Of a stretch of DNA of 64,000 bases, positions 1 through 8,963 are shown in pieces. Origin of the DNA: Adlercreutzia wanghongyangiae (lineage in GTDB: Bacteria > Actinomycetota > Coriobacteriia > Coriobacteriales > Eggerthellaceae); assembly GCF_035989245.1 (NCBI RefSeq), contig NZ_JAYMFF010000004.1, positions 1 through 64,000 on the forward strand. The letters are read 5' to 3'. A model generated the notes under the pieces. The model saw nothing but the letters and a program-made list of their open reading frames with translations, made no database searches and was not told the DNA's origin. A program made the position numbers and the translations under genes. Each line of letters opens with the position of its first letter. Position 1 is the first letter of the stretch.

Positions 1-13
1 ACTTTCCAAAAGA

Positions 14-47
14 AAATCGGGAGCCGACCTGCGTCAACTCCCGATTT
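14..47 (-). terminator. Hairpin, possible terminator of a gene beyond the left edge
   Basis: A perfect 10-bp stem (AAATCGGGAG at 14-23, CTCCCGATTT at 38-47) with a 14-nt loop. Read on the minus strand it is followed by TTTTCTTTT, as in an intrinsic terminator. The stretch from 48 to 181 holds no gene; it contains two similar short segments around AAGTCCGGCGCTTT and AAGTCGGGCGCTTT. Confidence 0.4.
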
Positions 48-181
48 CGGACACACTTTTTGTCCTATAAGCCGAGTATTTCACATAAGTCCGGCGCTTT
101 ACTTTTGTCAAGGCGTCCGAGCGGTGAGCATTTCGCTCAAGTCGGGCGCTTTCGTATTTCCAGACCTGAACAACACCAAAC

Positions 182-206
182 AAAAACAGGAGCCCATAGG
201 CTCCTG
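182..206 (-). terminator. Intrinsic terminator of the tRNA-Asp array
   Basis: Perfect 8-bp stem CAGGAGCC/GGCTCCTG with a 4-nt loop (187-206), followed on the minus strand by TTTTTG. It sits 12 nt past the CCA end of the last tRNA-Asp, so it most likely ends the three-tRNA transcript. Confidence 0.8.
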
Positions 207-217
207 AACTAGCTAAA

Positions 218-294
<77 letters not shown>

Positions 295-313
295 GCATGG
301 TGTCTGCGTAAAA

Positions 314-390
314 TGGCGGGATGTAGGAGACTCGAACTCGCGACCTCCGACGTGACAGGCCGGCGCTCGAACCAACTGAGCTAACACCCC
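314..390 (-). tRNA. tRNA-Asp (GTC), divergent middle copy
   Basis: Same length and anticodon as its two neighbours but with two substitutions. A21 in the D loop is C (CTCGAACC where the others have CTCTAACC on the plus strand), and G64 in the T stem is C, giving a C50-C64 mismatch. A21 normally packs against the U8-A14 pair. The copy may therefore be poorly folded or non-functional; it could instead be a processed spacer. The tRNA identity itself is clear. Confidence 0.85.
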
Positions 391-409
391 GAATGGTGTC
401 TGCGTAACA

Positions 410-486
<77 letters not shown>

Positions 487-505
487 GCGTTTCAGCAGCC
501 CGTAT

Positions 506-534
506 AGTATACGCACTACCCCTTTTGCGCGCAA
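506..534 (-). promoter_or_regulatory. Promoter of the tRNA-Asp array
   Basis: On the minus strand, a -35 box TTGCGC (529-534), a 17-bp spacer and a -10 box TATACT (506-511). Transcription would start about 10 nt before the first tRNA. Confidence 0.7.
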
Positions 535-574
535 GCCCCAATTTCGAGAAATTTCGAACAAGCGGCAGACGGCC

Positions 575-937
575 CTACTGGGCCTCGCGTAGGCTTCCCT
601 CGAAGGTGAAACGGCCCATCTTCGTACCGCCGAGCACGTGCACGTGCAGATGGCTCACCGTGGCCGCCGAATCGGGGCCGGTGTTCACCACGGTGCGGTA
701 GCCCGACTCGCCCACGCCCTTCAAGCGGGCCACCTCGGGCACCACGGCCATCATGTGCCCGATGACCTCGGCCGGCACGCCGTCGGCCAGGTTGTCGTAG
801 TGGGTCTTCGGCACAATGAGGGTGTGCACCGGCGCCTCGGGCTCGATGTCGTCGAAGGCGTAGCACACATCGTCCTCGTATACCTTGGCCGAGGGAATCT
901 CGCCGGCCACGATCTTGCAGAACAGGCAGTCGTCCAT
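575..937 (-). CDS. HIT-family (HinT-like) nucleotide hydrolase
   Basis: A 120-residue protein starting MDDCLFCKIV. It ends with the histidine-triad signature HLHVHVLGG near residues 97-105, whose middle histidine is the nucleophile in family members that cleave purine nucleoside phosphoramidates. The two cysteines near the start (CLFCKI) match the zinc-binding Cx2C of the HinT branch. The start at 937 is preceded by AAAGGA at good spacing; longer readings upstream lack an RBS. It stands alone between the tRNA array and the end of the cell-shape operon, with a 249-bp gap to the next gene. Length and motifs fit HinT; the cellular substrate is unknown. Confidence 0.92.
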   Translation of the reverse strand: MDDCLFCKIVAGEIPSAKVYEDDVCYAFDDIEPEAPVHTLIVPKTHYDNLADGVPAEVIGHMMAVVPEVARLKGVGESGYRTVVNTGPDSAATVSHLHVHVLGGTKMGRFTFEGSLREAQ

Positions 938-1186
938 GGGAATTCCTTTCGCATCTTCCAACGCTCCCATGATAACGGCAATCACGGTTTTTGGCTTGAA
1001 AACAACGGTTTTGAGACGCGAACGCTTCAAACAGCGGCCGTCGGGGTTGCGTTTCCTGGCCAAACGCGACGCTTATCACGCAGTTCGACCGTTCGAGAGG
1101 CGCCCTGCGTAACAAAACCGTTCATTCCAAGCCAAAATACGGAATTTTTACCCGCAGGCGGACCCGCGGTACCGGGCGCTTCCGCC

Positions 1187-1831
1187 TCAGCGGGCCTCGC
1201 GCTGGACCACGCGCAGGAAGCTGACAGGGTGCAGGCCCTCGGCGGCGTGCCCCGCCGCCACCGTGGCCGCCGAGAGCTCGCGCAGGAAGGCATCGGCTCG
1301 CAGGCTACCCGTGGGCTTGGCCTCAAGGGTGAAGCGCACCGTGGCGCCGTCGTGCTCCACCGGCCCCACCAGGAAGTCGGCCGTGGTAAGCACCTTCTCC
1401 TTCTTCTTACGCACCACGGTGATGGTCTCGGGCACCACGATGGCCGCAGGCGCCTCGGACAGGCGCACCTCGTAGGTGCTCACCGGGCACGCCACGCTGG
1501 CGGCCGGGGCCTTGGGCTCCACATAGACCGCCGCCGTCGGCATGAGATCGGCCGGGCTCGCCTCCTGCAGGGCGGCAAGGGCCTTATCGGGCGCCAGGTA
1601 GTCGGTGAGGAACAGATCGAAGAACTCAGCGGTACCCCCTACCCCCACTGGCAGCGCCGCCCCGAAGGCGATGCGCATGTGCGGCGAGAACCCCTGGCTT
1701 ACGGCGTAGGGCAGCCCGGCCCGACGCACGGCGCGCTCCAGGGCCCGAGCCAGCTCCAGATGGGACAAAAGCGCGAGCCGCCCGGTCTCCTGGAAGGTGA
1801 CGCGCAGGCGGAACAGACGCGGATCGGCCAT
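1187..1831 (-). CDS. TIGR03936-type (DUF2344) radical-SAM-linked protein
   Basis: A 214-residue soluble protein of the DUF2344 family, recognised from the N-terminal RLRVTFQETGRLALLSHLEL pattern and the GFSPHMRIAFGAALPVG segment. In many bacteria this domain is the partner of, or is fused to, the radical SAM protein encoded just upstream. Its ATG overlaps the stop codon of that gene by one base (TAATG), a strong sign of translational coupling. It is the last gene of the long mre/rod transcript. Its biochemical role is not established; tRNA or rRNA modification is a common guess but nothing in the sequence proves it. Confidence 0.88.
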   Translation of the reverse strand: MADPRLFRLRVTFQETGRLALLSHLELARALERAVRRAGLPYAVSQGFSPHMRIAFGAALPVGVGGTAEFFDLFLTDYLAPDKALAALQEASPADLMPTAAVYVEPKAPAASVACPVSTYEVRLSEAPAAIVVPETITVVRKKKEKVLTTADFLVGPVEHDGATVRFTLEAKPTGSLRADAFLRELSAATVAAGHAAEGLHPVSFLRVVQREAR

Positions 1832-3840
1832 TATCGGATCGCCTCCTCTTCAGAAGTTCCCTCGGCTTCGGCCTGCGGCCTCCGCTCGGGATGACACGCG
1901 ACCGCGACATCTCCGCAGGCAGCAGCCACCTTGCGGTAGGGGTTGCGCGCCGGGGCGTCGCCTTCCTTGGTCGGCCGCTCCTCCATCAGCTCGATATCCA
2001 GACCCAGCGTGGGGCATGCCCCGCAGGCCGAGCAGTTCTCGAAGGTGCAATCGGGCGTGGTGATGCCCGCCTCGGCCCGCTCGCGCTCCCGTGCCAGGAA
2101 CTTCGGCGACACGGCAGCCGTGATGTGAGCCCAGGGCAGCACGTAGTCGGTGCCGAAATCGGCCTGGGCGATGCGGGCCGGATCGATACCCAGCGCTTCG
2201 GCGGCCTCCGTCCACGCCTCCTCGTTGAAGTGCTCGGTCCAGGCATCGAAGCGGGCGCCGCGCGCCCAAGCCTCCTCCACCCAGTCGGCGGCCTCGCGGC
2301 CTCCGCGGCTCATGACAGCCTCCACGAATGACGTCTTCGGGTCGTGGTAGTGCACGTCCACCGCCTTGTACTTCACCGAGCGCTTCAGAAGCCCCACACG
2401 GCGCAGGGTCTCCTCGGGAGAGATCTGCCCGTCCCACTGGAAGGGGGTCTGGGCCTTGGGCACGAACACGGCGACCGACACGCTCATGCGCACGCTGCCG
2501 CGCTGGTCGGCCGGCACGGCGGCCTTGGCGCGGTCGTAGGCGCGCTGGGCCAAGCTCGCGATGCCCTTGATGTCGTCGTCGGTCTCGGTGGGCAGGCCCA
2601 CCATGAAGTACAGCTTGCAGCGCCGCCAGCCGGCCGCGAAGGCCGCGTCGATGGCGCCGAACAGGTCGTCCTCGGTCACGTTCTTGTTGATCACGTCGCG
2701 CAGCCGCTGAGTGCCGGCCTCGGGCGCGAAGGTAAGGCCGCCCTTCTTCTGGCCGGCCACCAGCTCGGCCATCTCAACGCCGAAGGAGTCCAGGCGCTGG
2801 GAGGGCACGCTCACGCGCACGCCGCGGCCCGCGCAGGCCGCGTTCACCCGCGCAAGTATCTCGGCGATCTGCGAGTGGTCGGTGGACGACAGCGACGTCA
2901 GGCTCACCTCGTCGTAGCCGGTCTCGGCGAGACCCCGCTCCACAGCCGCCACGATGTTGTCGGCCGAGCGCTCGCGCACCGGGCGGTACATCATGCCCGC
3001 TTGGCAGAAGCGGCAACCGCGGGCGCACCCGCGCAGCACCTCCACGTTCAGGCGGTCGTGCACCACCTCGGTGTAGGGCACCACCATGGGCTCCATGGCA
3101 TCCGATGCGGCAAAGCCCGCGAACACCCGCTTGTCCACCACTGCCGGCACATCGGGAAACAGCGGCTCCGCCCAGCTGCCGGCCTCCTGGGCCTCCTTTT
3201 CGCTCCGCCAGCGGTACAGGCTCGGCACGTAGGTGCCGGGAATGGCCGCCAAAGCCCGCAGGATGTCGGCCCGGCGCGCGCCCTCGACGCGCAGCTCGCG
3301 GATGCGCCCGAGCACTTCGGGCAGATGTTCCTCGCCCTCGCCCACCAAGATGGCGTCGAAGAAGGGCGCATAGGGCTCGGGGTTGTAGGCGCACGGGCCG
3401 CCGGCCAGCACGATGGGGTCGTCCTCGGCGCGCGCCTCGGTGCGCAGCGGGATGCCCGCCAGATCCAGCGTCTCCAGAATGTTCGTGGCCGCCAGCTCGT
3501 GGGGCAGCGTGATGCCCACCGCATCGAACTCGGCCACCGGCGCGCAGCTCTCCAGCGAGAACAGCGGCACGCCCTCCTCGCGCATGAGGTCGGCCATGTC
3601 CACCGCCGGCAGGAAGGCGCGCTCGGCCCCCATGCCCTCGGTGGCGTTCACGGCGTTCACCAGAATGCGCACGGCCTGGTTGGCCTGGCCGAGCTCGTAG
3701 GTGTCGGGATATATCATGCAGAACTGGAAGGGCGCGTCGTCCTTCACCACGCAGCCCCACTCGTGGTTCAGATAGCGTGCAGGACGCTCGATGCGCGCAA
3801 GCAACGGCTCCACACGCGGCCACAGGTTAGTGCTTGGCAT
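1831..3840 (-). CDS. TIGR03960-type B12-binding-domain radical SAM protein
   Basis: A 669-residue protein. Order: N-terminal cobalamin-binding-like domain (about 20-190), then a radical SAM core with the cluster motif CARGCRFCQAG (three cysteines spaced Cx3Cx2C) near residue 280, then a C-terminal region with a second cysteine group (CTFENCSACGACP) near residue 615. The start at 3840 (MPSTNLWPRV) overlaps the end of the preceding gene by 14 nt, and its stop overlaps the next start. The family is widespread and almost always next to the DUF2344 protein, as here. The reaction is unknown. Placement at the end of the cell-shape operon is conserved-looking but may only reflect shared transcription. 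Confidence 0.88.
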   Translation of the reverse strand: MPSTNLWPRVEPLLARIERPARYLNHEWGCVVKDDAPFQFCMIYPDTYELGQANQAVRILVNAVNATEGMGAERAFLPAVDMADLMREEGVPLFSLESCAPVAEFDAVGITLPHELAATNILETLDLAGIPLRTEARAEDDPIVLAGGPCAYNPEPYAPFFDAILVGEGEEHLPEVLGRIRELRVEGARRADILRALAAIPGTYVPSLYRWRSEKEAQEAGSWAEPLFPDVPAVVDKRVFAGFAASDAMEPMVVPYTEVVHDRLNVEVLRGCARGCRFCQAGMMYRPVRERSADNIVAAVERGLAETGYDEVSLTSLSSTDHSQIAEILARVNAACAGRGVRVSVPSQRLDSFGVEMAELVAGQKKGGLTFAPEAGTQRLRDVINKNVTEDDLFGAIDAAFAAGWRRCKLYFMVGLPTETDDDIKGIASLAQRAYDRAKAAVPADQRGSVRMSVSVAVFVPKAQTPFQWDGQISPEETLRRVGLLKRSVKYKAVDVHYHDPKTSFVEAVMSRGGREAADWVEEAWARGARFDAWTEHFNEEAWTEAAEALGIDPARIAQADFGTDYVLPWAHITAAVSPKFLARERERAEAGITTPDCTFENCSACGACPTLGLDIELMEERPTKEGDAPARNPYRKVAAACGDVAVACHPERRPQAEAEGTSEEEAIR

Positions 3841-5005
3841 GGGCGCCCTTTCCGCTCTTGGCCGACTTGCCGCGCAGCGCGCGGAACGCCGAGACGCCGG
3901 CGTCCTTGGCAGCATCCACCACCTTGCGCCCCACGGGCGTGTCCGCCGCCTTCCCGGCAGCCTCCACGGCCTCGTTGCGCGCCTTCTGCACCACATTGGC
4001 CACGCCCACGATGTCTCCCCCGGCCTCGAAGTACTCGATGGCGGCACGTCCCATGGCCTCGGTGCCCGCGAATCCCACGGCACCCTTCACCGCCCAGCCC
4101 AGCACCGGCACCACGCCGGCGGCCGACCGCGCGATGTTGCGGAACAGGAAGGCACCGCCCACCACGGCGGCCAGCTCCTTGATGCGCTCGGCCGACAGCG
4201 GCTGGCCGTAGGCGGCGGCGATCTGCAGCAGCATCTTCGCCTGGTTCAGCGTCATGATGGGCATGTCGGCGCCGGGAATGAACACCACCACGCCCACGCC
4301 GGCGTTCTGGATGGAAGTGGCGCGCACCGCGTCCAGCGACAAGGGGCGCCGCACGAAGGGAAAGGCCAGGGCGAAGGCCAGCTTTTTATCGCGGCAGGCG
4401 GCGATGATCCACTCCCCCATGCGGCGATCCAGCGTGGCAGTGGCCTCGTCGTCAAGCGCGATGGGCTCGACCGACGCCGGCCCCTCCTCCACGGGCACCG
4501 CATGCTCCAACGCCTCTGCCACCGCAGCCGCCTCCGGCTCGCCCTCGCCCGTGCGCCCGGCCGTCAGACGACGCGTCAGCGTGGCCGCCGCGTCCGAGAA
4601 AGGCGTGGGATCGGTCATCTGGGGCGCCACCAGGTCGCCCTCGGGAATGGCATAGCCCGCCTCCTCGGCAGCCGCCGCCACAGCCGCCGGCGAGCAGGTG
4701 ACCACCATCACCGGAATGCCCGCGTTGCGCACGTGGGCCGCGGCCTCGCCGATGCGCGGGCTGTCGCCGGCCACGATGACGGCCATATCGTCGTGGCCAT
4801 AGGGCTCGGGCAGACCGTCGCCCAAATAACCCAGGGTCACCCGGGTGCGGGCGCCAGCGCTGGCGAACGCGCTGCGCACGTGGCCCACCACATCGCCCGG
4901 AGCCGTCTCGTCCAGGTACACCGACACCGCCAGCGGCGTGTTGCGGGCGGCATCGATGTCGGTGGCCGCACGAAGCAGCGCGGGAATATCGATGGGAAGA
5001 TTCAT
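3827..5005 (-). CDS. DUF697-domain membrane-associated protein
   Basis: A 392-residue protein. The N-terminal half looks like a nucleotide-binding-like alpha/beta domain without a clear Walker A motif. Residues about 255-340 form a DUF697-type segment (LNQAKMLLQIAAAYGQ onwards, then VGGAFLFRNIARSAAGVVP and hydrophobic helices) that is often found with GTPases of the Era/YcjF group. The tail is basic (RGKSAKSGKGAHAKH). Its start is immediately next to the stop of rodA (no intervening base), so it is translated from the same message. Function unknown; envelope association is inferred from the hydrophobic helices. Confidence 0.75.
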   Translation of the reverse strand: MNLPIDIPALLRAATDIDAARNTPLAVSVYLDETAPGDVVGHVRSAFASAGARTRVTLGYLGDGLPEPYGHDDMAVIVAGDSPRIGEAAAHVRNAGIPVMVVTCSPAAVAAAAEEAGYAIPEGDLVAPQMTDPTPFSDAAATLTRRLTAGRTGEGEPEAAAVAEALEHAVPVEEGPASVEPIALDDEATATLDRRMGEWIIAACRDKKLAFALAFPFVRRPLSLDAVRATSIQNAGVGVVVFIPGADMPIMTLNQAKMLLQIAAAYGQPLSAERIKELAAVVGGAFLFRNIARSAAGVVPVLGWAVKGAVGFAGTEAMGRAAIEYFEAGGDIVGVANVVQKARNEAVEAAGKAADTPVGRKVVDAAKDAGVSAFRALRGKSAKSGKGAHAKH

Positions 5006-6235
5006 TTAGGCAGCCTTCCTTCCTTGGGTTGATCGGTGCGACCACACCGAACCGATAAGCCCGATCAGGGCAAAGTTCACGACCATGAACGACGATCCGT
5101 AGCTGACGAACGGCAGCGGGATGCCCGTAATGGGCATCAGCCCCACGTCCATGCCGATATTCTCCAGAATCTGGAACAGCCACATGCCGATGACGCCCAT
5201 CACGATGAGCATGCCGAACAGGTCGTCGGCACCCCGTGCAATGGACAGGCATATGGCGATGAGCGCACCGTACAGAGCAATGAGCACCACCACACCAGCG
5301 AAGCCCATCTCCTCGGCCAGCACGCAGAAGATGAAGTCGGTGGGCGCCTCGGGCAGAAAGCCGTGGGTCGACTGAGTGGCGTTCAGAAGCCCCTTGCCGA
5401 ACAAGCCCCCGCTGCCGATGGCGATCTTCGCCTGGGCCAGGTTGTAGCCGTCGCCCGACAGGTCGCCCTCGGGATTCAGGAACACCAGCAGGCGGCTGCG
5501 CTGGTAGTTCTTCAGCAGGCGGTACTCCCACGTGCCGTCGGACTGCTGGTACTTCAAAAGCTCGTCGAGGGCGAACACCGCCGCGATGGCCGCAATGCCC
5601 GCCACCACGGTGATCAGCAGATAGCGGCCCTTGGCCCCGGCCATCACCATGATCACCGCCGAGATGGCCAGATACACCAGACCGGTGCCCAGGTCGGGCT
5701 GGGTCATGATGCACGCGAAGGGAATGAGCAGCATGCCCAGGGCCTTGCAGTACTCGCGCCAGTCGTCCAGCGTGCCCTGGTAGCGGGCCAGCAGGCTGGC
5801 AGCGAACAGCACCACCGTCACCTTCGCGAACTCGCCGGGCTGCACCTGCATGCCGATGTTGATCCACGACTGGGCGCCCTTGGCCTCCACGCCGATGACG
5901 GGCAGATGCGGCGAGAGGATGAGCACCACGTTGATGACAAGCAGGGCCGTGGTCATGTTCGCCAGGCGCCGGTAGTCGAAGTGCCACAGCAGCACCATCA
6001 GCACCACGCCCACGCCCACGCCGGCCAGCTGGCGGGTGAAGCTGTACTTCTCGTCGCCGTACACCGCCGACCAGCACACCAAAAGGCCAAAGCCCACCAA
6101 CAGCGCGATGACCAGCAGGAAGGGCCAGTTGAAAAACGCCAGCGGAGCGGGCTTGCCCGACCGCTTCGGCGCCTGATGGGACGCGCGCCCCCGTTGGGAG
6201 GCGTGCACGGAATGAATCTGGGGAAGCTCGGCCAC
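5006..6235 (-). CDS. rodA: RodA, SEDS peptidoglycan glycosyltransferase
   Basis: A 409-residue polytopic membrane protein of the FtsW/RodA/SpoVE family. About ten hydrophobic segments follow a 30-residue basic cytoplasmic tail. Family landmarks include GAQSWINIG, QPGEFAKV and the C-terminal TGIPLPFVSYGSS. In the elongation machinery RodA polymerises glycan strands while PBP2 cross-links them. The start is GTG at 6235 behind AGGAG. It follows the PBP2 gene by 9 nt in mreBCD-mrdA-rodA order, which favours RodA over FtsW. Confidence 0.95.
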   Translation of the reverse strand: MAELPQIHSVHASQRGRASHQAPKRSGKPAPLAFFNWPFLLVIALLVGFGLLVCWSAVYGDEKYSFTRQLAGVGVGVVLMVLLWHFDYRRLANMTTALLVINVVLILSPHLPVIGVEAKGAQSWINIGMQVQPGEFAKVTVVLFAASLLARYQGTLDDWREYCKALGMLLIPFACIMTQPDLGTGLVYLAISAVIMVMAGAKGRYLLITVVAGIAAIAAVFALDELLKYQQSDGTWEYRLLKNYQRSRLLVFLNPEGDLSGDGYNLAQAKIAIGSGGLFGKGLLNATQSTHGFLPEAPTDFIFCVLAEEMGFAGVVVLIALYGALIAICLSIARGADDLFGMLIVMGVIGMWLFQILENIGMDVGLMPITGIPLPFVSYGSSFMVVNFALIGLIGSVWSHRSTQGRKAA

Positions 6236-6244
6236 GGGATGCTC

Positions 6245-8425
6245 CTAGTCGGTTCGGCTGGAAGAGTCCACGGTCAGTTCCACCGATTGGCCGGTGGATC
6301 CGGCGATGCGGCCCACCTCCACATCGGATACGCCCTCCTGGGAGGCGATAAGGGCGCTCATCACCTCGGCCACCACGGGCGCCGCCGTGGCCGAGCCGCC
6401 GCCGCCCTGCTCCACCACGCAGGCCACCACGTACTTCGGGTCGTTGTAGGGGGCGTAGGCCACGAACCAGGCCGTGTCGCCGTCCTGGCCCGCCTTCTCG
6501 CCCGTGCCCGACTTGCCGGCGGCGTCGATGCCCAGCTCCTCGAACAGGGGCCCCACGCTCTTCGACTCGCGCACCATGTCGTGCAGCGACTCGCGCACGT
6601 AGTTCAGATGCCCCTCGTTCACCTCGGGCACGCGGACCACCTCGGGCTGGTAGGTCACCACCGTCTCGCCCTCGCCGTTGCGCACCTCGCGCAGCACGTG
6701 GGGCTTCATGATCTGGCCCGTGGCCACGCCGCCGTAGGCCGCCGCGATCTGCAGCGGGGTCACCAGCACGTCGCCCTGGCCGATGATCATGTTCGTGTAG
6801 TCGCCGCCGCGCCAGCTGGCCTCGGAGGGCCGGTTGCGGAAAGTCTCGGCCTTCCACTCCGGCGTGGGGATGAGCCCCACCGACTCGCCGGCCAGATCCA
6901 CCCCGGTGCGCTCGCCGAAGCCGAACTCCTCAAGATACTCCTGCAGAGCCGTCTCCGACAGCTCGCCGGTGCCCGCCGGGCCGCGGTCGTAGAACCCCTT
7001 GGCTATCTCGTAGAACACGGTGTCGCAGGAGTTCACGATGCCGCCGTGCAAGTCCAGCGTGCCGTGGCCGTCGTGGTTCCAGCACTTCTGCACGTCGCCG
7101 CTGCCGAAGCCGTCCCACTCGCCTGTGCAGTTCCACGTACTCGTCTCGGTGGCGGTGCCGTACTCCAGGCCCGCCAGCGACGTGAAGGCCTTGAAGGTGG
7201 AAGCCGCGGGGTACTGGCCGGAAATGGCGCGGTTGTTCAGGGGCTGGTAGGCCTTGTTCTCCTTGCGGTCGTTGTAGATGTCCATGATCTCCTCGGAGAT
7301 GGACCCCGTGAAGTTAGTAGGATCGAAGGTGGGATAGCTGGCCATCACCAGCACCGCGCCGTCGCGCACGTCCAGGGCCACCACAGCCCCCGAGGTGCCG
7401 GTGCCCCGCCCGATCACGCCCGAGGGGGCGATCAGCTTGGCCAGGGCCGCGTCGGCCACGTACTGGGCCTTGGCGTCGATGGTGAGGTACAAATCGGATC
7501 CCTTGGAGTCCTGCACGTCGCTCATCACCGAGATGCGGCGACCGGCCGCGTCCACCATCACCTTGCTCTCGCCGTGCTCGCCGGCCAGCAGCTGGTCGTA
7601 GGACGCCTCCACGCCGGCCTTGCCCACGGTGTCGATGGACAGGATCTGCCGCCCGTCGCGATTGGCCTTCAGGTCGTCTTCGGAAGGCGAGCCGGTGTAT
7701 CCCAGCACATGGGCGGCCAGGGCGCCGTAGGGGTAGGTGCGGCTCGCGCGCTCCTCCACGGTAATGCCGGGGAACGCGTCGGCATGCTCGGCAATGAAGG
7801 CCACGTCGCGCAGGCGCACGTCGGAGGCCACCACGCGCAGGCTCTGGGCGCCGGCCGATGAGTCCTTGATGCGCTGCATGACCACGTTCGCGGGCAGCCC
7901 CAGCACCGTGGCCAAACGGCGCACCACATCGCGGTTGTCGGCCACGTCCGGGTCGGCCAGCACGGTCTGGCTGGCCTCGTTCACCACCAAGGGCGTGCCG
8001 AACATGTCATAGATGCAGCCGCGGGGGGCGGGCGTGTTCACCGTGGTGTACAGGTTCTGCTCGGCGGCGTCGGCATATTCGGAATTGCCCAGGATCTGCA
8101 TGCTCCACAGCTTCGCCGCCAGCACGCCGAAGATAGCTGCGGCGGCAGCGCCCATGGCCGCGAACCGGCCGGTCAGGCCGTCGGAGGGCTTCTGGGCAGC
8201 AACGTTGTCGGACGACGACACCGTCACATCGCCCTCGCGTGCGGCCTTGGCCGATGTGCGCCGCTCGAAGGGAGACGAGCCCACGCCCACGGTGTCCAGC
8301 TGGCGCACGCCCTTGGTCTTTCCCACCGAGGGCGCGGAGGTGCGCGAGCGCACCACGAAGGCGACGGCGATGACCACTATGGCGATAAGGGCGGCCACCA
8401 GGGCCGCGATCAGAGCGACGAGCAC
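6245..8425 (-). CDS. mrdA: Penicillin-binding protein 2 (class B transpeptidase)
   Basis: A 726-residue class B PBP. The transpeptidase motifs are present in order: STFK (about residue 409, active-site serine), SCD (about 464) and KSGTGEK (about 636). An N-terminal dimerisation/pedestal domain precedes them (RGCIYDMFGTPL onwards). Unusually there are two hydrophobic segments, one at residues 1-25 and a second at about 90-106, separated by a 60-residue polar linker; most PBP2 proteins have one. The start is GTG behind AGGAGG. It lies between mreD and rodA and should cross-link peptidoglycan during rod elongation. Confidence 0.95.
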   Translation of the reverse strand: MLVALIAALVAALIAIVVIAVAFVVRSRTSAPSVGKTKGVRQLDTVGVGSSPFERRTSAKAAREGDVTVSSSDNVAAQKPSDGLTGRFAAMGAAAAAIFGVLAAKLWSMQILGNSEYADAAEQNLYTTVNTPAPRGCIYDMFGTPLVVNEASQTVLADPDVADNRDVVRRLATVLGLPANVVMQRIKDSSAGAQSLRVVASDVRLRDVAFIAEHADAFPGITVEERASRTYPYGALAAHVLGYTGSPSEDDLKANRDGRQILSIDTVGKAGVEASYDQLLAGEHGESKVMVDAAGRRISVMSDVQDSKGSDLYLTIDAKAQYVADAALAKLIAPSGVIGRGTGTSGAVVALDVRDGAVLVMASYPTFDPTNFTGSISEEIMDIYNDRKENKAYQPLNNRAISGQYPAASTFKAFTSLAGLEYGTATETSTWNCTGEWDGFGSGDVQKCWNHDGHGTLDLHGGIVNSCDTVFYEIAKGFYDRGPAGTGELSETALQEYLEEFGFGERTGVDLAGESVGLIPTPEWKAETFRNRPSEASWRGGDYTNMIIGQGDVLVTPLQIAAAYGGVATGQIMKPHVLREVRNGEGETVVTYQPEVVRVPEVNEGHLNYVRESLHDMVRESKSVGPLFEELGIDAAGKSGTGEKAGQDGDTAWFVAYAPYNDPKYVVACVVEQGGGGSATAAPVVAEVMSALIASQEGVSDVEVGRIAGSTGQSVELTVDSSSRTD

Positions 8426-8438
8426 AGCTCACCCCCTC

Positions 8439-8963
8439 CTAGCGCAATTGGGGCGTTCCCGGCTGTCCCAAGGGCTTCCCCACCAGAACGCGAATCGCTA
8501 TCGGATAGAACAGCAGGCCGACCACGCAGTCGTACAGCATGCAGGGCAGCACCCGGTACAGGAACGCCTCCCCGAAGGAGACGCCGGCGCCGCAGGCCAC
8601 CACGATGATGCCGTAGAGCACCTCGACCAGCATGATCGCCGCCAGCAGGACGACCGCCGGCATGAACAGGGTATCGTTGTTGAGGGCCTGAAAGGCCCGG
8701 GATGCCAGAAACGTTACCAGCACGAGCACAAAGGCCATAGCCCCCACCGGACCGCCCCCCATCAGATCGAACAGCAGGCCCAGCACGAAGGGCAGCACGC
8801 AGCCGGCCTGCTGGGGGCAGGCCACGGCCCGTACCACGCAGAACACCACGATGAAGTTGGGTACGGCAGCTGCCAGGGCGATAGCCGGGGCCACGATGAT
8901 CTGCAGCAGCACGGCCACCACGCCGCCGACGATGCCGGCGATGGTCTCGCGGGTCAGCTCCAT
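8439..8963 (-). CDS. mreD: MreD, rod-shape-determining membrane protein
   Basis: A 174-residue protein with five to six hydrophobic segments and the MreD-like signature LGLLFDLMGGGPVGAMA near residue 65. MreD is the integral membrane partner of MreC in the elongasome. Its ATG overlaps the mreC stop (ATGA), indicating coupled translation, and the PBP2 gene follows 13 nt later. Confidence 0.9.
   Translation of the reverse strand: MELTRETIAGIVGGVVAVLLQIIVAPAIALAAAVPNFIVVFCVVRAVACPQQAGCVLPFVLGLLFDLMGGGPVGAMAFVLVLVTFLASRAFQALNNDTLFMPAVVLLAAIMLVEVLYGIIVVACGAGVSFGEAFLYRVLPCMLYDCVVGLLFYPIAIRVLVGKPLGQPGTPQLR

Noticed and set aside
5036..7861. A 941-codon open frame on the plus strand across rodA and the PBP2 gene
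   Set aside because: It is antisense to two clear cell-wall genes, is rich in His, Gly and Arg as expected of a complementary-strand frame in high-GC DNA, and has no RBS or family features.
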